Shown here in pieces: positions 43,849-52,376 of a DNA stretch of 64,000 nt; within the stretch, counting starts at the first letter, position 1, and each line of letters opens with the position of its first letter. The stretch comes from Actinomadura sp. NBRC 104425 (GTDB lineage: Bacteria; Actinomycetota; Actinomycetes; Streptosporangiales; Streptosporangiaceae): assembly GCF_030269545.1 (NCBI RefSeq), contig NZ_BSTN01000026.1, positions 19,220-83,219 of the forward strand. The letters are read 5' to 3'. Below the pieces are notes generated by a model. It was given only the letters and a program-made list of their open reading frames with translations. It made no database searches and was not told the DNA's origin. The position numbers and the translations under genes were made by a program.

Positions 43849-46359
43849 GTGCTGAAGATGACACTGGCGGGCCTGCGCGCCCGCAAGCTGCGGCTGCTGC
43901 TCACCGGCCTGGCCATCATGCTCGGCGTCGGGTTCATCGCCGGGACCTTCGTCCTCACCGACACCATGCAGGCGGGGGTGGACGAGAAGTTCGCCCGATC
44001 CGCCGACAAGGTCGACCTGGCGGTGCTGCCCGAGAAGGACGGCGGGCAGCTGCCCGCCGCGCTGCTGGACCGCGTCCGCGCCCTGTCGGGCGTGACCGAC
44101 GCGCAGGGCACCGTGCGCGGCGACGCCGTGCTCATCGGCCGCGACGGCAGGGCCGTCGGCGACATGCCCACCGTCGGGATCTCGGTGCCGACCGGACGGC
44201 TGCTGCGCTACGCCATCGAACGCGGCAGGCCGCCCGCGGGCCCCACCGAGGCCGTGCTGGATACCGAGACCGCCGACCGGGAGAGGTTCACCGTCGGCCA
44301 GACGATCACCGTGCTGGACCACCGGCGGCGCCCGCACCGCTTCACCCTCGTCGGGCTGGCCGACTTCGGCATCGACCGGGAGGCGAGCTTGCGCGGCGCG
44401 GTCGGCTTCGACGCCGCCACCGCCATGCGCGTCACCGGCAAGCGGGTCTACCAGGAGATCGACATCGCGGGCACCGCCGACCGCGCCGCGGTCGCCGCCG
44501 TCGCGGGACCCGGCGCCGAGGTGCTGGACAGCGAGCAGTTGGGCGAGCGGCTCGCCGCCCTCGCCGGCGCCGACATGAAGCTCATCAGGGCCGGTCTGCT
44601 GCTCTTCGGGCTGGTGTCGATGCTGGTGTCGGCGCTGGTCATCTACAACACCTTCGCGATCCTCATCACCCAGCGGATGCGCGAGATGGCGCTACTGCGG
44701 TGCGTCGGCGCCACCCGGCGGCAGCTGTTCGGCGGCGTGCTCGCCGAGTCGGCGGTCGTCGGGCTCGTCGGTTCGCTGCTCGGCCTGGCCGTGGGGTTCG
44801 GCCTCGGCGCGGCAGCGGTGGCGCTGCTGGGCCGCACCGACCTGGACATCCCCGCCGACGGGCTGACGCTGGCGCCCCGGACGGTCGCCGTGGGCCTGCT
44901 GACCGGCGTGCTCGTGACGATGGCGTCCGCGGTGCTGCCCGCCCGCGCCGCCACCCGCGTCGCCCCCGTCGCCGCGCTGCGCACCGACCTCGAACCGGGC
45001 ACGGAACGGTTCCGGATCGGCCTGCCGCGCCTGGCCGTCGGGGTGCTGTGCGGGGTGCCCGGCCTGGTCCTCCTCTGGTACGGCGCGGCGGTGATGGACA
45101 AGGGCGAGAGCGCAATGTTCACCGTGGCGGGCGGCGGCGCGCTGACGTTCGTCGCGGTGACCGCGCTGATGCCCGCCCTGGTGCGGCCGCTGGGACGGGT
45201 CGCGGGCGCGCTGCCCGCCCGCCTGGCCGGGGTGCCGGGACGGCTCGCCGTGGAGAACGCGCGGCGCTCCCCGCGGCGCACCGCCACCACGACGATCGCG
45301 CTGACCATCGGCGTCGGCCTGATGACGATGTTCACGGTGCTCGGCGCCAGCGTGGCCGCCACCGTCGACGAGCGGCTGGCCGAGGAGTTCCCCGTGGACT
45401 TCCAGCTGGTGCCCCAGTTCGGCGGCACCGACGAGCAGCGCATCCCGCACGAGGCGGCCGCCCGCCTGCGCGCGCTGCCGCAGATCGCCGCCGTCACCGA
45501 GATGCGCCAGCAGAAGGTGCGCGTCACCGGGGCCGCGGGCCGCGCCGAGGACGGGAGGGTCGGCGCGCTCACCACGGCCTCCCTCGGCACCGTCGTCAAG
45601 CCGGAGTTCACCAGCGGCGCGCTGGCGGACCTGCGGCCGGGCACGGTGGCGGTCACGACCACGACCGCGCGCTCCCAGGGGCTGCGGATCGGCTCGACCG
45701 TCCGGATGCAGACCGCGCGGGGCCCGCTGACGCTGAAGGTCATCGGCACGACCATCGACGGCCCGGTCCCGCCGTATCTGGTCACCGAGGCCGACTTCGA
45801 CCGGTACTTCGGAGTCCGGGACGCGACGGCGCTGTACGTCAACGCGCGCGACGGCGCCGCCGGCGAGGGCGCGCGGGCCGCCGTGGAGGCCGCCCTCAAG
45901 CCGTATCCGACGGTGCGGGTGACCTCTGTCGCGGAGCTGAAGAAGCAGTACACCGACACCGTCGACACGATGGTGGTGATCTTCGCGGCGCTGCTGGGGC
46001 TGGCCATCCTCATCGCGCTGTTCGGCATCGCCAACACGCTGACGCTGTCGGTGGTCGAGCGCACCCGCGAGTCGGCGCTGCTGCGCGCGCTCGGCGTCAC
46101 CCGGCGCCAGCTGCGCCGGATGCTGTCGGTGGAGGCGCTGGTCATGGCGCTGATCGGCGCGGTCACCGGGGTGGCGATCGGGGTCGCGTCCGGATGGGCG
46201 GTGGTCACCGCGATGACCGAGGACATCGTCGTCTCGCTGCCGTACCCGCGGATCGCGCTGTTCGTGGCGCTGGCGGCGGTCGCCGGAACGCTGGCGGCCG
46301 TGCTGCCCGCCCGCCGCGCCGCCAAGACGTCCGTCGTCGAGGCCCTCGCCCACGACTGA
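43849..46359 (+). CDS. FtsX-type ABC permease, duplicated
   Basis: 836 aa. Two FtsX domains: the first has an N-terminal helix (LRLLLTGLAIMLGVGFIAGT), a large extracytoplasmic domain, and helices near residues 245-380 with REMALLRCVGATRRQLF. The second half repeats this and ends with RESALLRALGVTRRQLRRML, three helices and LPARRAAKTSVVEALAH. The duplicated architecture matches actinobacterial exporters with one long permease. It follows the ATPase by 3 bases and is co-transcribed with it. Confidence 0.92.
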   Translation: MLKMTLAGLRARKLRLLLTGLAIMLGVGFIAGTFVLTDTMQAGVDEKFARSADKVDLAVLPEKDGGQLPAALLDRVRALSGVTDAQGTVRGDAVLIGRDGRAVGDMPTVGISVPTGRLLRYAIERGRPPAGPTEAVLDTETADRERFTVGQTITVLDHRRRPHRFTLVGLADFGIDREASLRGAVGFDAATAMRVTGKRVYQEIDIAGTADRAAVAAVAGPGAEVLDSEQLGERLAALAGADMKLIRAGLLLFGLVSMLVSALVIYNTFAILITQRMREMALLRCVGATRRQLFGGVLAESAVVGLVGSLLGLAVGFGLGAAAVALLGRTDLDIPADGLTLAPRTVAVGLLTGVLVTMASAVLPARAATRVAPVAALRTDLEPGTERFRIGLPRLAVGVLCGVPGLVLLWYGAAVMDKGESAMFTVAGGGALTFVAVTALMPALVRPLGRVAGALPARLAGVPGRLAVENARRSPRRTATTTIALTIGVGLMTMFTVLGASVAATVDERLAEEFPVDFQLVPQFGGTDEQRIPHEAAARLRALPQIAAVTEMRQQKVRVTGAAGRAEDGRVGALTTASLGTVVKPEFTSGALADLRPGTVAVTTTTARSQGLRIGSTVRMQTARGPLTLKVIGTTIDGPVPPYLVTEADFDRYFGVRDATALYVNARDGAAGEGARAAVEAALKPYPTVRVTSVAELKKQYTDTVDTMVVIFAALLGLAILIALFGIANTLTLSVVERTRESALLRALGVTRRQLRRMLSVEALVMALIGAVTGVAIGVASGWAVVTAMTEDIVVSLPYPRIALFVALAAVAGTLAAVLPARRAAKTSVVEALAHD

Positions 46360-46379
46360 CGCCCGGACCAGGAGGCCCG

Positions 46380-46407
46380 CCCCGCCGTCCGCCCATGGAC
46401 GGCGGGG
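46380..46407 (+). terminator. hairpin after the FtsX permease
   Basis: Perfect 11-bp stem CCCCGCCGTCC / GGACGGCGGGG with a 6-base loop, starting 20 bases after the permease stop. No U-tract. Confidence 0.8.
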
Positions 46408-46582
46408 CACAGCCGTGTTCGCCCCGTGTCCCGCCTGCGGGGATCCGGTCCCCGGCATATCGTCGCGGGCATGTCGCCGAACCGGTGCGGCGCGCATCCG
46501 GCCCGGCGGGGGGAACGCGCCCGCCGCGCGGGTACTCTGGGTCGCGCACGTCCGGTACCTAGCCGAGGACTGGAACGAACCC

Positions 46583-47524
46583 ATGGACTCACACGTCACG
46601 CCGTCTTCCGCCGCGCCCGGGAACGGGCCGGAAGGGTCCGGTGGGCGGCCCGAGGACCGTCCCGCCCGCCTGGCGGTCGGTGTTCTGGGAGCCGGCCGGG
46701 TCGGCAGCGCCCTGGGCGCCGCCCTCGCCCGCGCCGGGCACCGCGTCGTCGCCGCGGCGGCCGTGTCGGAGGCGTCCCGGCGGCGCGCCGAGGAACGCCT
46801 GCCCGGAGCCGCCGTCACCACCCCGCAGGAGACCGTGGCCGCCGCCGACCTGGTGCTGCTGACCGTCCCGGACGACGCGCTCCCCGAGCTGGCCGAGGGC
46901 CTGGCCGCCACCGGCGTCCCGATCGAGGGCAAGCTCCTGGCGCACACCAGCGGACGGTACGGCGCCGACGTCCTGGCGCCCCTCGCCCGCGCCGGGGGCC
47001 TGCCGCTGGCGCTGCACCCGGTGATGACCTTCACCGGACGGCCCGACGACCTCAACCGGCTGACCGGCATCTCCTTCGGCGTCACCGCGCCCGAGCCGCT
47101 GCGCCCCGTCGCCGAGGCGCTGGTGGTGGAGATGGGCGGCGAGCCGGTGTGGATCCCCGAGGAGCGCCGTCCGCTCTACCACGCCGCCCTCGCCGGCGGC
47201 GCCAACCATTTGGTCACGCTCGTGGTCGAGGCGATGGACCTGCTGCGCGCGGCGGGCGCGCCGGAGCCGGGCCGCATGCTCGGCCCGCTGCTGGGCGCCG
47301 CCCTGGACAACGGGCTGCGCCTGGGCATCGGCGGGCTCACCGGGCCGGTCGCCCGCGGCGACGCGGGCACGGTCGCCGCGCACGTCGCCGAGCTGGGCCG
47401 CATCTCGCCGCAGAGCCGCAGCGCCTATGTGGCGCTGGCCCGGCTCACCGCCGACCGCGCCCTGGCCGCCGGACTGCTCAAGGCCGAGGACGCCGAACGG
47501 CTGCTCGGGGTCCTGGCCGACTGA
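46583..47524 (+). CDS. Rossmann-like and DUF2520 domain protein
   Basis: 313 aa. NAD(P)-binding motif VGVLGAGRVGSALGAALARA begins at about residue 32, and the C-terminal DUF2520 helical domain contains ALHPVMTFTG and YHAALAGGANHL. The fold is like 6-phosphogluconate dehydrogenase / ketopantoate reductase. It is found directly before panC in actinobacteria, so it could be a reductase linked to pantothenate; this is inference. ATG 46583 is the first good start after unconserved sequence. Confidence 0.85.
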   Translation: MDSHVTPSSAAPGNGPEGSGGRPEDRPARLAVGVLGAGRVGSALGAALARAGHRVVAAAAVSEASRRRAEERLPGAAVTTPQETVAAADLVLLTVPDDALPELAEGLAATGVPIEGKLLAHTSGRYGADVLAPLARAGGLPLALHPVMTFTGRPDDLNRLTGISFGVTAPEPLRPVAEALVVEMGGEPVWIPEERRPLYHAALAGGANHLVTLVVEAMDLLRAAGAPEPGRMLGPLLGAALDNGLRLGIGGLTGPVARGDAGTVAAHVAELGRISPQSRSAYVALARLTADRALAAGLLKAEDAERLLGVLAD

Positions 47525-47589
47525 CCGTCCCGGCCGATCGGATCTTCCCGGCGGCCGGCCGTCCGGGCGGATCGAAAAAGGAGGACCAG

Positions 47590-47634
47590 ATGACCGGTGC
47601 CACCGGTGTCGATCAGGTGAAGGAGAGGGCGTGA
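47590..47634 (+). CDS. 14-codon leader ORF overlapping panC
   Basis: ATG 47590 has a very good ribosome site (AAAAAGGAGGACCAG) and encodes only MTGATGVDQVKERA. Its TGA (47632-47634) overlaps the panC GTG (GTGA). The short frame is too small for ordinary calling but has all the marks of a translated leader coupled to panC. No run of regulatory codons is obvious. It might be a true micro-protein or merely a ribosome loading aid. Confidence 0.5.
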   Translation: MTGATGVDQVKERA

Positions 47635-48491
47635 CTCCCGTCATCGCCAAGACGCGCGAGGAACTGGCCGCCGTGCGCGGCGGCGTGACCGGGCGGCTCG
47701 CGCTCGTCCCCACCATGGGGGCGCTGCACGAGGGGCACCGGTCGCTGATCCGCCGGGCCCGCGAGCTGGCCGACACGGTCGTGGTCAGCATCTTCGTCAA
47801 CCCGCTGCAGTTCGGGCCGAACGAGGACTTCGACCGCTATCCGCGCACGTTCGCGGCCGACGTCGAGGCGTGCGCCGCCGAGGGCGTCGACATCGTCTTC
47901 GCGCCGACCCGCGAGGTCATGTACCCGACCGAGCCGCTGGTGCGGCTCGACTCCGGGCCGATGGGGGCCGTCGTGGAGGGCGTCACCCGGCCCGGCCACT
48001 TCGACGGGGTCCTGACGGTCGTGCTGAAGCTGTTCAACCTGGTGCGTCCCGATCTGGCGGTGTTCGGCGAGAAGGACGCCCAGCAGCTGGCGCTCATCCG
48101 CCGGATGGTGGCCGACCTGGACGTGCCGGTCGAGATCGTGGCCGGTCCGACCGTCCGGGAGAGCGACGGGCTGGCGCTGTCCAGCCGCAACCGCTACCTG
48201 TCGGAGGACGAGCGGCGCACGGCGCTGTCGCTGTCGCAGGCGCTGCGGGCGGGGGCGGACGCCGCCGCCGGCGGGCCGTCCGCCGTGCGGCAGGCCGCCC
48301 GCGCCGTGCTGGACAAGGCCGCCGCGGCCGACCCCCCGCTCGCGCTCGACTACCTGGTCCTGGTCGATCCGGCCACGTTCACCGAGGTCGACGACGCCCA
48401 CACCGGTCCGGCCGTGCTCGCCGTGGCGGGCCGGGTCGGCGCCACCCATCTGATCGACAACGTGCCCCTGCGGTTCGGCAAGGAGTCCTGA
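47631..48491 (+). CDS. panC: pantothenate synthetase
   Basis: 286 aa. ATP-binding motif VPTMGALHEGHRSLIRRARE, then FVNPLQFGPNEDFDRYPRT, KLFNLVRPDLAVFGEKDAQQ and SSRNRYLS are family hallmarks. It condenses pantoate with beta-alanine to pantothenate. GTG 47631 has AAGGAGAG close by and overlaps the leader ORF. TGA shares its A with the ATG of panD, whose product supplies the beta-alanine. Confidence 0.96.
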   Translation: MTPVIAKTREELAAVRGGVTGRLALVPTMGALHEGHRSLIRRARELADTVVVSIFVNPLQFGPNEDFDRYPRTFAADVEACAAEGVDIVFAPTREVMYPTEPLVRLDSGPMGAVVEGVTRPGHFDGVLTVVLKLFNLVRPDLAVFGEKDAQQLALIRRMVADLDVPVEIVAGPTVRESDGLALSSRNRYLSEDERRTALSLSQALRAGADAAAGGPSAVRQAARAVLDKAAAADPPLALDYLVLVDPATFTEVDDAHTGPAVLAVAGRVGATHLIDNVPLRFGKES

Positions 48492-48907
48492 TGTTCCGGA
48501 CGATGTTCAAGTCGAAGATCCACCGTGCCACCGTGACCCAGGCCGACCTGCACTACGTCGGCTCGCTCACCGTCGACCAGGACCTGATGGACGCCGCCGA
48601 CCTGCTGCCCGGCGAGCAGGTGCAGGTCGTCGACATCGACAACGGCGCCCGCCTGGAGACCTATCTGATCCCCGGGGAGCGCGGCTCGGGCGTGATCGGG
48701 ATCAACGGCGCGGCGGCCCGGCTCGTGCAGCCCGGCGACCTGGTCATCATCATCAGCTACGCGGCCATGACCGACGAGGAGGCCCGGTCGTTCCAGCCCT
48801 CGGTCGTGCACGTCGACCGCGACAACAAGATCATCTCGCTGGGGGGCGACCCGGCCGAGCCCGTCCCCGGCAGCACGCAGACCCGCGGCGACCTCGTCCA
48901 CGGCTGA
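48491..48907 (+). CDS. panD: aspartate 1-decarboxylase
   Basis: 138 aa. The self-cleavage site is G24-S25 in LHYVGSLTVDQDLMDAADLL, which creates the pyruvoyl group; INGAAARLVQPGDLVIIISY is also conserved. It makes beta-alanine for PanC. Starts one base inside the panC stop. The last 10 residues are extra to the core. Confidence 0.96.
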   Translation: MFRTMFKSKIHRATVTQADLHYVGSLTVDQDLMDAADLLPGEQVQVVDIDNGARLETYLIPGERGSGVIGINGAAARLVQPGDLVIIISYAAMTDEEARSFQPSVVHVDRDNKIISLGGDPAEPVPGSTQTRGDLVHG

Positions 48908-48997
48908 TCGCCGACGACCGATTGTCATACCCGGGCGTTCGGGGCGGATCGGATTAATGTCACAATGACGAGAACCGATCCCAGAGGAGGGGGCATG

Positions 48998-50629
48998 ATC
49001 CCTCGGCTGCTCGCCGCCCCGGCGCCCGGATGGACGGCCGACACCGACGTGGTGGTGATCGGGTCCGGTATCGCCGGGCTGGTCACCGCGCTGCGCTGCC
49101 GTCCGCACGGGCGGGTCCTGCTGGTCACCAAGGCGCTGCTGGACGCCGGCTCGACGCGCTGGGCGCAGGGCGGTATCGCCGCCGCGCTGGCGGCCGACGA
49201 CGACCCCGGCGAGCACCTGGCCGACACCCTCGCCGCGGGCGTCGGACTGTGCGACGAGGAGGCGGTGCGCGTCCTGGTCACCGAGGGGCCGGACGCGGTG
49301 CGGCGGCTGATCGACCTGGGCGCCCAGTTCGACCGCGCCGCCGACGGGAGCATCGCGCTGACCAGGGAGGGCGGCCACCGCAGGCGCCGCATCGCGCACG
49401 CCGGCGGCGACGCCACCGGCGCGGAGATCAGCCGGGCGCTGCGGGCCGCGCTCAAGGACGCCGACATCGAGGTGGTCGAGCACGCCCTCGTCCTCGACCT
49501 GCTCAAGGACGCGGCCGGCCGCGCCGCCGGCGTCACCCTGCACGTCATGGGGGAGGGGCAGCCCGGCGGGGTCGGCGCGGTGCGGGCGCGGGCCGTGGTG
49601 CTCGCCACCGGCGGGCTCGGCCAGGTGTTTTCGGCCACCACAAATCCCGACGTGTCCACGGGCGACGGGGTGGCGCTGGCGCTGCGCGCCGGAGCCGAGG
49701 TCACCGACCTGGAGTTCGTCCAGTTCCACCCGACCGTGCTGTGGCTGGGCGACGGCGCGCGCGGGCAGCAGCCGCTGGTCTCCGAAGCCGTGCGCGGCGA
49801 GGGTGCCCACCTCGTCGACGCGTCCGGCACCCGGTTCATGGTCGGCCGGCACGAGCTGGCCGAACTCGCCCCCCGCGACGTCGTGGCGAAGGGCATCATG
49901 ATCAGGATGAGGGAGACCGGGGCGCCGCACATGCTGCTGGACGGGCGGCATCTGGGCGCGCGCCTGTGGGAACGGCGCTTCCCCACCATCCTGGCCGCCT
50001 GCCGGGACCGCGGCATCGACCCGGTGACCGAGCCGATACCGGTGGTTCCGGCCGCCCACTATGCGAGCGGAGGTGTGCGCACGGACCTTTTCGGACGCAC
50101 CTCCATCCCCGGTCTGTACGCCTGCGGAGAGGTCGCCTGCACCGGCGTGCACGGCGCCAACCGGCTGGCCTCCAACTCGCTGCTGGAGGGCCTGGTCTTC
50201 GCCGAGCGCATCGCCGCGGCACTGCCCGACGACCTCGGCCCGGCCGCCGGAGAGCCCGAACCGCCGCAGGGCGCGCAGGGCCTCGTCCACCCGGACGCGT
50301 GCACCGAGATCCAGCGGATCATGACCGCCTACGCCGGGGTGCTCCGTGACGCCGACGGCCTCGCCGCCGCGGTCCGCGAACTCGACCGCCTCGCCGCAAC
50401 GGCACCGGCCGGCGCCGCCGAACCGGGCGTGGCGGCGTGGGAGGCGACGAACCTGCTCACCGTCGCGTCCGCGATCGTCGCCGCGGCCGGCCGGCGCACC
50501 GAGACGCGCGGCAGCCACTGGCGCGAGGACCACCCCGACCGCGACGACGACGCCTGGCGCGGTCACCTCGTCACCCGTCTCGCCGGCGGGGGGCTCACCA
50601 CCACCTACGAAGGGATGGCGATCCGATGA
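48998..50629 (+). CDS. nadB: L-aspartate oxidase
   Basis: 543 aa. FAD-binding VVVIGSGIAGLVTALR at the N-terminus, STRWAQGGIAAALAADDDPG, HRRRRIAHAGGDATG and CTGVHGANRLASNSLLEGLV are signatures. It oxidises aspartate to iminoaspartate, feeding quinolinate synthase (NadA, not in the window). ATG 48998 has GAGGAGGGGG immediately upstream; an ATG at 48965 is in frame but poorer. Ends in an ATGA overlap with nadC. Confidence 0.95.
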   Translation: MPRLLAAPAPGWTADTDVVVIGSGIAGLVTALRCRPHGRVLLVTKALLDAGSTRWAQGGIAAALAADDDPGEHLADTLAAGVGLCDEEAVRVLVTEGPDAVRRLIDLGAQFDRAADGSIALTREGGHRRRRIAHAGGDATGAEISRALRAALKDADIEVVEHALVLDLLKDAAGRAAGVTLHVMGEGQPGGVGAVRARAVVLATGGLGQVFSATTNPDVSTGDGVALALRAGAEVTDLEFVQFHPTVLWLGDGARGQQPLVSEAVRGEGAHLVDASGTRFMVGRHELAELAPRDVVAKGIMIRMRETGAPHMLLDGRHLGARLWERRFPTILAACRDRGIDPVTEPIPVVPAAHYASGGVRTDLFGRTSIPGLYACGEVACTGVHGANRLASNSLLEGLVFAERIAAALPDDLGPAAGEPEPPQGAQGLVHPDACTEIQRIMTAYAGVLRDADGLAAAVRELDRLAATAPAGAAEPGVAAWEATNLLTVASAIVAAAGRRTETRGSHWREDHPDRDDDAWRGHLVTRLAGGGLTTTYEGMAIR

Positions 50630-51483
50630 CGCCGGAACTGGAGACCCGGCTGTGCGACGCCGGGCTCGATCCACAGGCTGTGGAAAACCTCGTGCGGACC
50701 GCGCTGGCCGAGGACGGGGACGCCGACGTCACCAGCGAACCCGTCTTCGCCCCGCACGACACCGCCTCCGGGGACTTCACCGCCCGCGAGGACGGCGTGG
50801 TCGCCGGCATCCCCGTGGCCGAGGTCGTCCTCGAACTGCTCGGCGTGACCTGTCGGGCCAGGGCCGCCGACGGCGACCGGGTGACCGCCGGGCAGGTGCT
50901 GCTGTCCGCGCACGGCCCCACCAGGGCGCTGCTGCGCGCCGAACGGACCGCCCTCAACCTGCTGTGCCACCTGTCCGGCATCGCCACCGCCACGCGCGCG
51001 TGGGCGGACGCGGTGGCCGGCACCAAGGCCAGGGTCCGCGACACCCGCAAGACCCTGCCCGGACTGCGCGCCCTGCAGAAGTACGCGGTGCGCTGCGGCG
51101 GCGGCGTCAACCACCGGATGGGCCTGCACGACTCCGCGCTGATCAAGGACAACCACATCGCCGCCGCGGGCTCGATCACCAAGGCGTACCGGGCGATCCG
51201 CGACGTCTACCCGTCCCTGCACATCCAGGTGGAGTGCGACACCCTCGCCCAGGTGCGCGAGGCGCTGGCGGCGGGCGCCACCTCGATCCTGCTCGACAAC
51301 ATGAGCACCGCCGACATGGCCGAGGCGGTCCGCCTGGTGGACGGCCGCGCCGAGCTGGAGGCCAGCGGCGGGCTCACTGCGGACCGGGCCCGAGATGTCG
51401 CCGTGACCGGTGTGGACTACCTTTCCGTTGGTGCGCTGACCCACTCGGCGCGCGTGTTCGACATCGGCCTTGACTTCACCTGA
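50626..51483 (+). CDS. nadC: quinolinate phosphoribosyltransferase (decarboxylating)
   Basis: 285 aa. Motifs RAERTALNLLCHLSGIATAT, RDTRKTLPGLRALQKYAVRC, GGGVNHRMGLHDSALIKDNH and ILLDNMS are typical. It turns quinolinate plus PRPP into nicotinate mononucleotide for NAD synthesis. Coupled to nadB by ATGA; coaX follows after 14 bases, so NAD and CoA precursor genes form one cluster. Confidence 0.96.
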   Translation: MTPELETRLCDAGLDPQAVENLVRTALAEDGDADVTSEPVFAPHDTASGDFTAREDGVVAGIPVAEVVLELLGVTCRARAADGDRVTAGQVLLSAHGPTRALLRAERTALNLLCHLSGIATATRAWADAVAGTKARVRDTRKTLPGLRALQKYAVRCGGGVNHRMGLHDSALIKDNHIAAAGSITKAYRAIRDVYPSLHIQVECDTLAQVREALAAGATSILLDNMSTADMAEAVRLVDGRAELEASGGLTADRARDVAVTGVDYLSVGALTHSARVFDIGLDFT

Positions 51484-51497
51484 CCAGCGGGGACCTG

Positions 51498-52280
51498 ATG
51501 CTGCTCACCATCGACGTCGGCAACACCCACACCGTGCTCGGCCTGTTCGAGGGCACGGAGGTGATCGAGCACTGGAGGATCAACACCGATCCGCGGCGCA
51601 CCGCCGACGAGATCGCCGTGGTCCTGCAGGGCCTGGTCCAGCAGAGCCCGCTGCTGGTGGAGACCGACATCAGCGGCATCGCCCTGTGCTCGACGGTCCC
51701 GTCCGTGCTGCACGAGATGCGGGAGATGTGCCGCCGCTACTACGGCGACGTGCCCGCCGTGATCGTGGAGCCGGGGGTGAAGACCGGGGTGCCGGTCCGG
51801 ATGGACAACCCCAAGGAGGTCGGCGCCGACCGGATCGTCAACGCGCTGGCCGCCGTGCACACCCACGGCGGCCCGGCGATCGTGGTCGACTTCGGCACCG
51901 CCACCACGTTCGACGCGGTGTCGGCCAAGGGCGAGTACGTGGGCGGCGCCATCGCCCCCGGCATCGAGATCTCCATCGACGCGCTGTCGGTGCGCGGCGC
52001 CCAGCTGCACAAGATCGAGCTGGTCCGGCCGCGCAACGTGATCGCCAAGAACACCGTGGAGGCCCTGCAGTCGGGCATCATCTTCGGCTTCGCCGGGCAG
52101 GTGGACGGGCTCGTGGAGCGCATGGCCGAGGAGCTGGCCGCCGACCCGGCCGAGGTCACGGTCATCGCGACGGGCGGCCTGGCCCCGCTGGTGCTGGAGG
52201 AGGCCCGCTGCATCGACGTCTACGAGCCGTGGCTCACCCTCATCGGCCTGCGCCTGATCTACGAACGCAACACCGCGTGA
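51498..52280 (+). CDS. coaX: type III pantothenate kinase
   Basis: 260 aa. ASKHA-fold motifs: LLTIDVGNTHTVLGLFEG (phosphate 1), GADRIVNALAAVHTHGGPAI and VVDFGTATTFDAVSAKGEYV (catalytic region), GGAIAPGIEIS. It phosphorylates pantothenate in the first step to CoA, using monovalent cations and insensitive to CoA feedback. Located logically downstream of panC-panD. Confidence 0.96.
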   Translation: MLLTIDVGNTHTVLGLFEGTEVIEHWRINTDPRRTADEIAVVLQGLVQQSPLLVETDISGIALCSTVPSVLHEMREMCRRYYGDVPAVIVEPGVKTGVPVRMDNPKEVGADRIVNALAAVHTHGGPAIVVDFGTATTFDAVSAKGEYVGGAIAPGIEISIDALSVRGAQLHKIELVRPRNVIAKNTVEALQSGIIFGFAGQVDGLVERMAEELAADPAEVTVIATGGLAPLVLEEARCIDVYEPWLTLIGLRLIYERNTA

Positions 52281-52376
52281 CGCCGCTGCGGGCCGCCGGT
52301 CGCCCGGCGGGGCCGGCCGGCTCGCGAAGGCCGAGCGGTGCGCAAGCCGCTCACGTGGATCGATAGCCTTGAGCCC

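Noticed and set aside
43437..46562. 1041-codon plus-strand frame overlapping the ABC/FtsX genes
   Set aside because: Arg/Gly/Pro-rich +1 shadow; the true genes have full sets of ABC and FtsX motifs in other frames.
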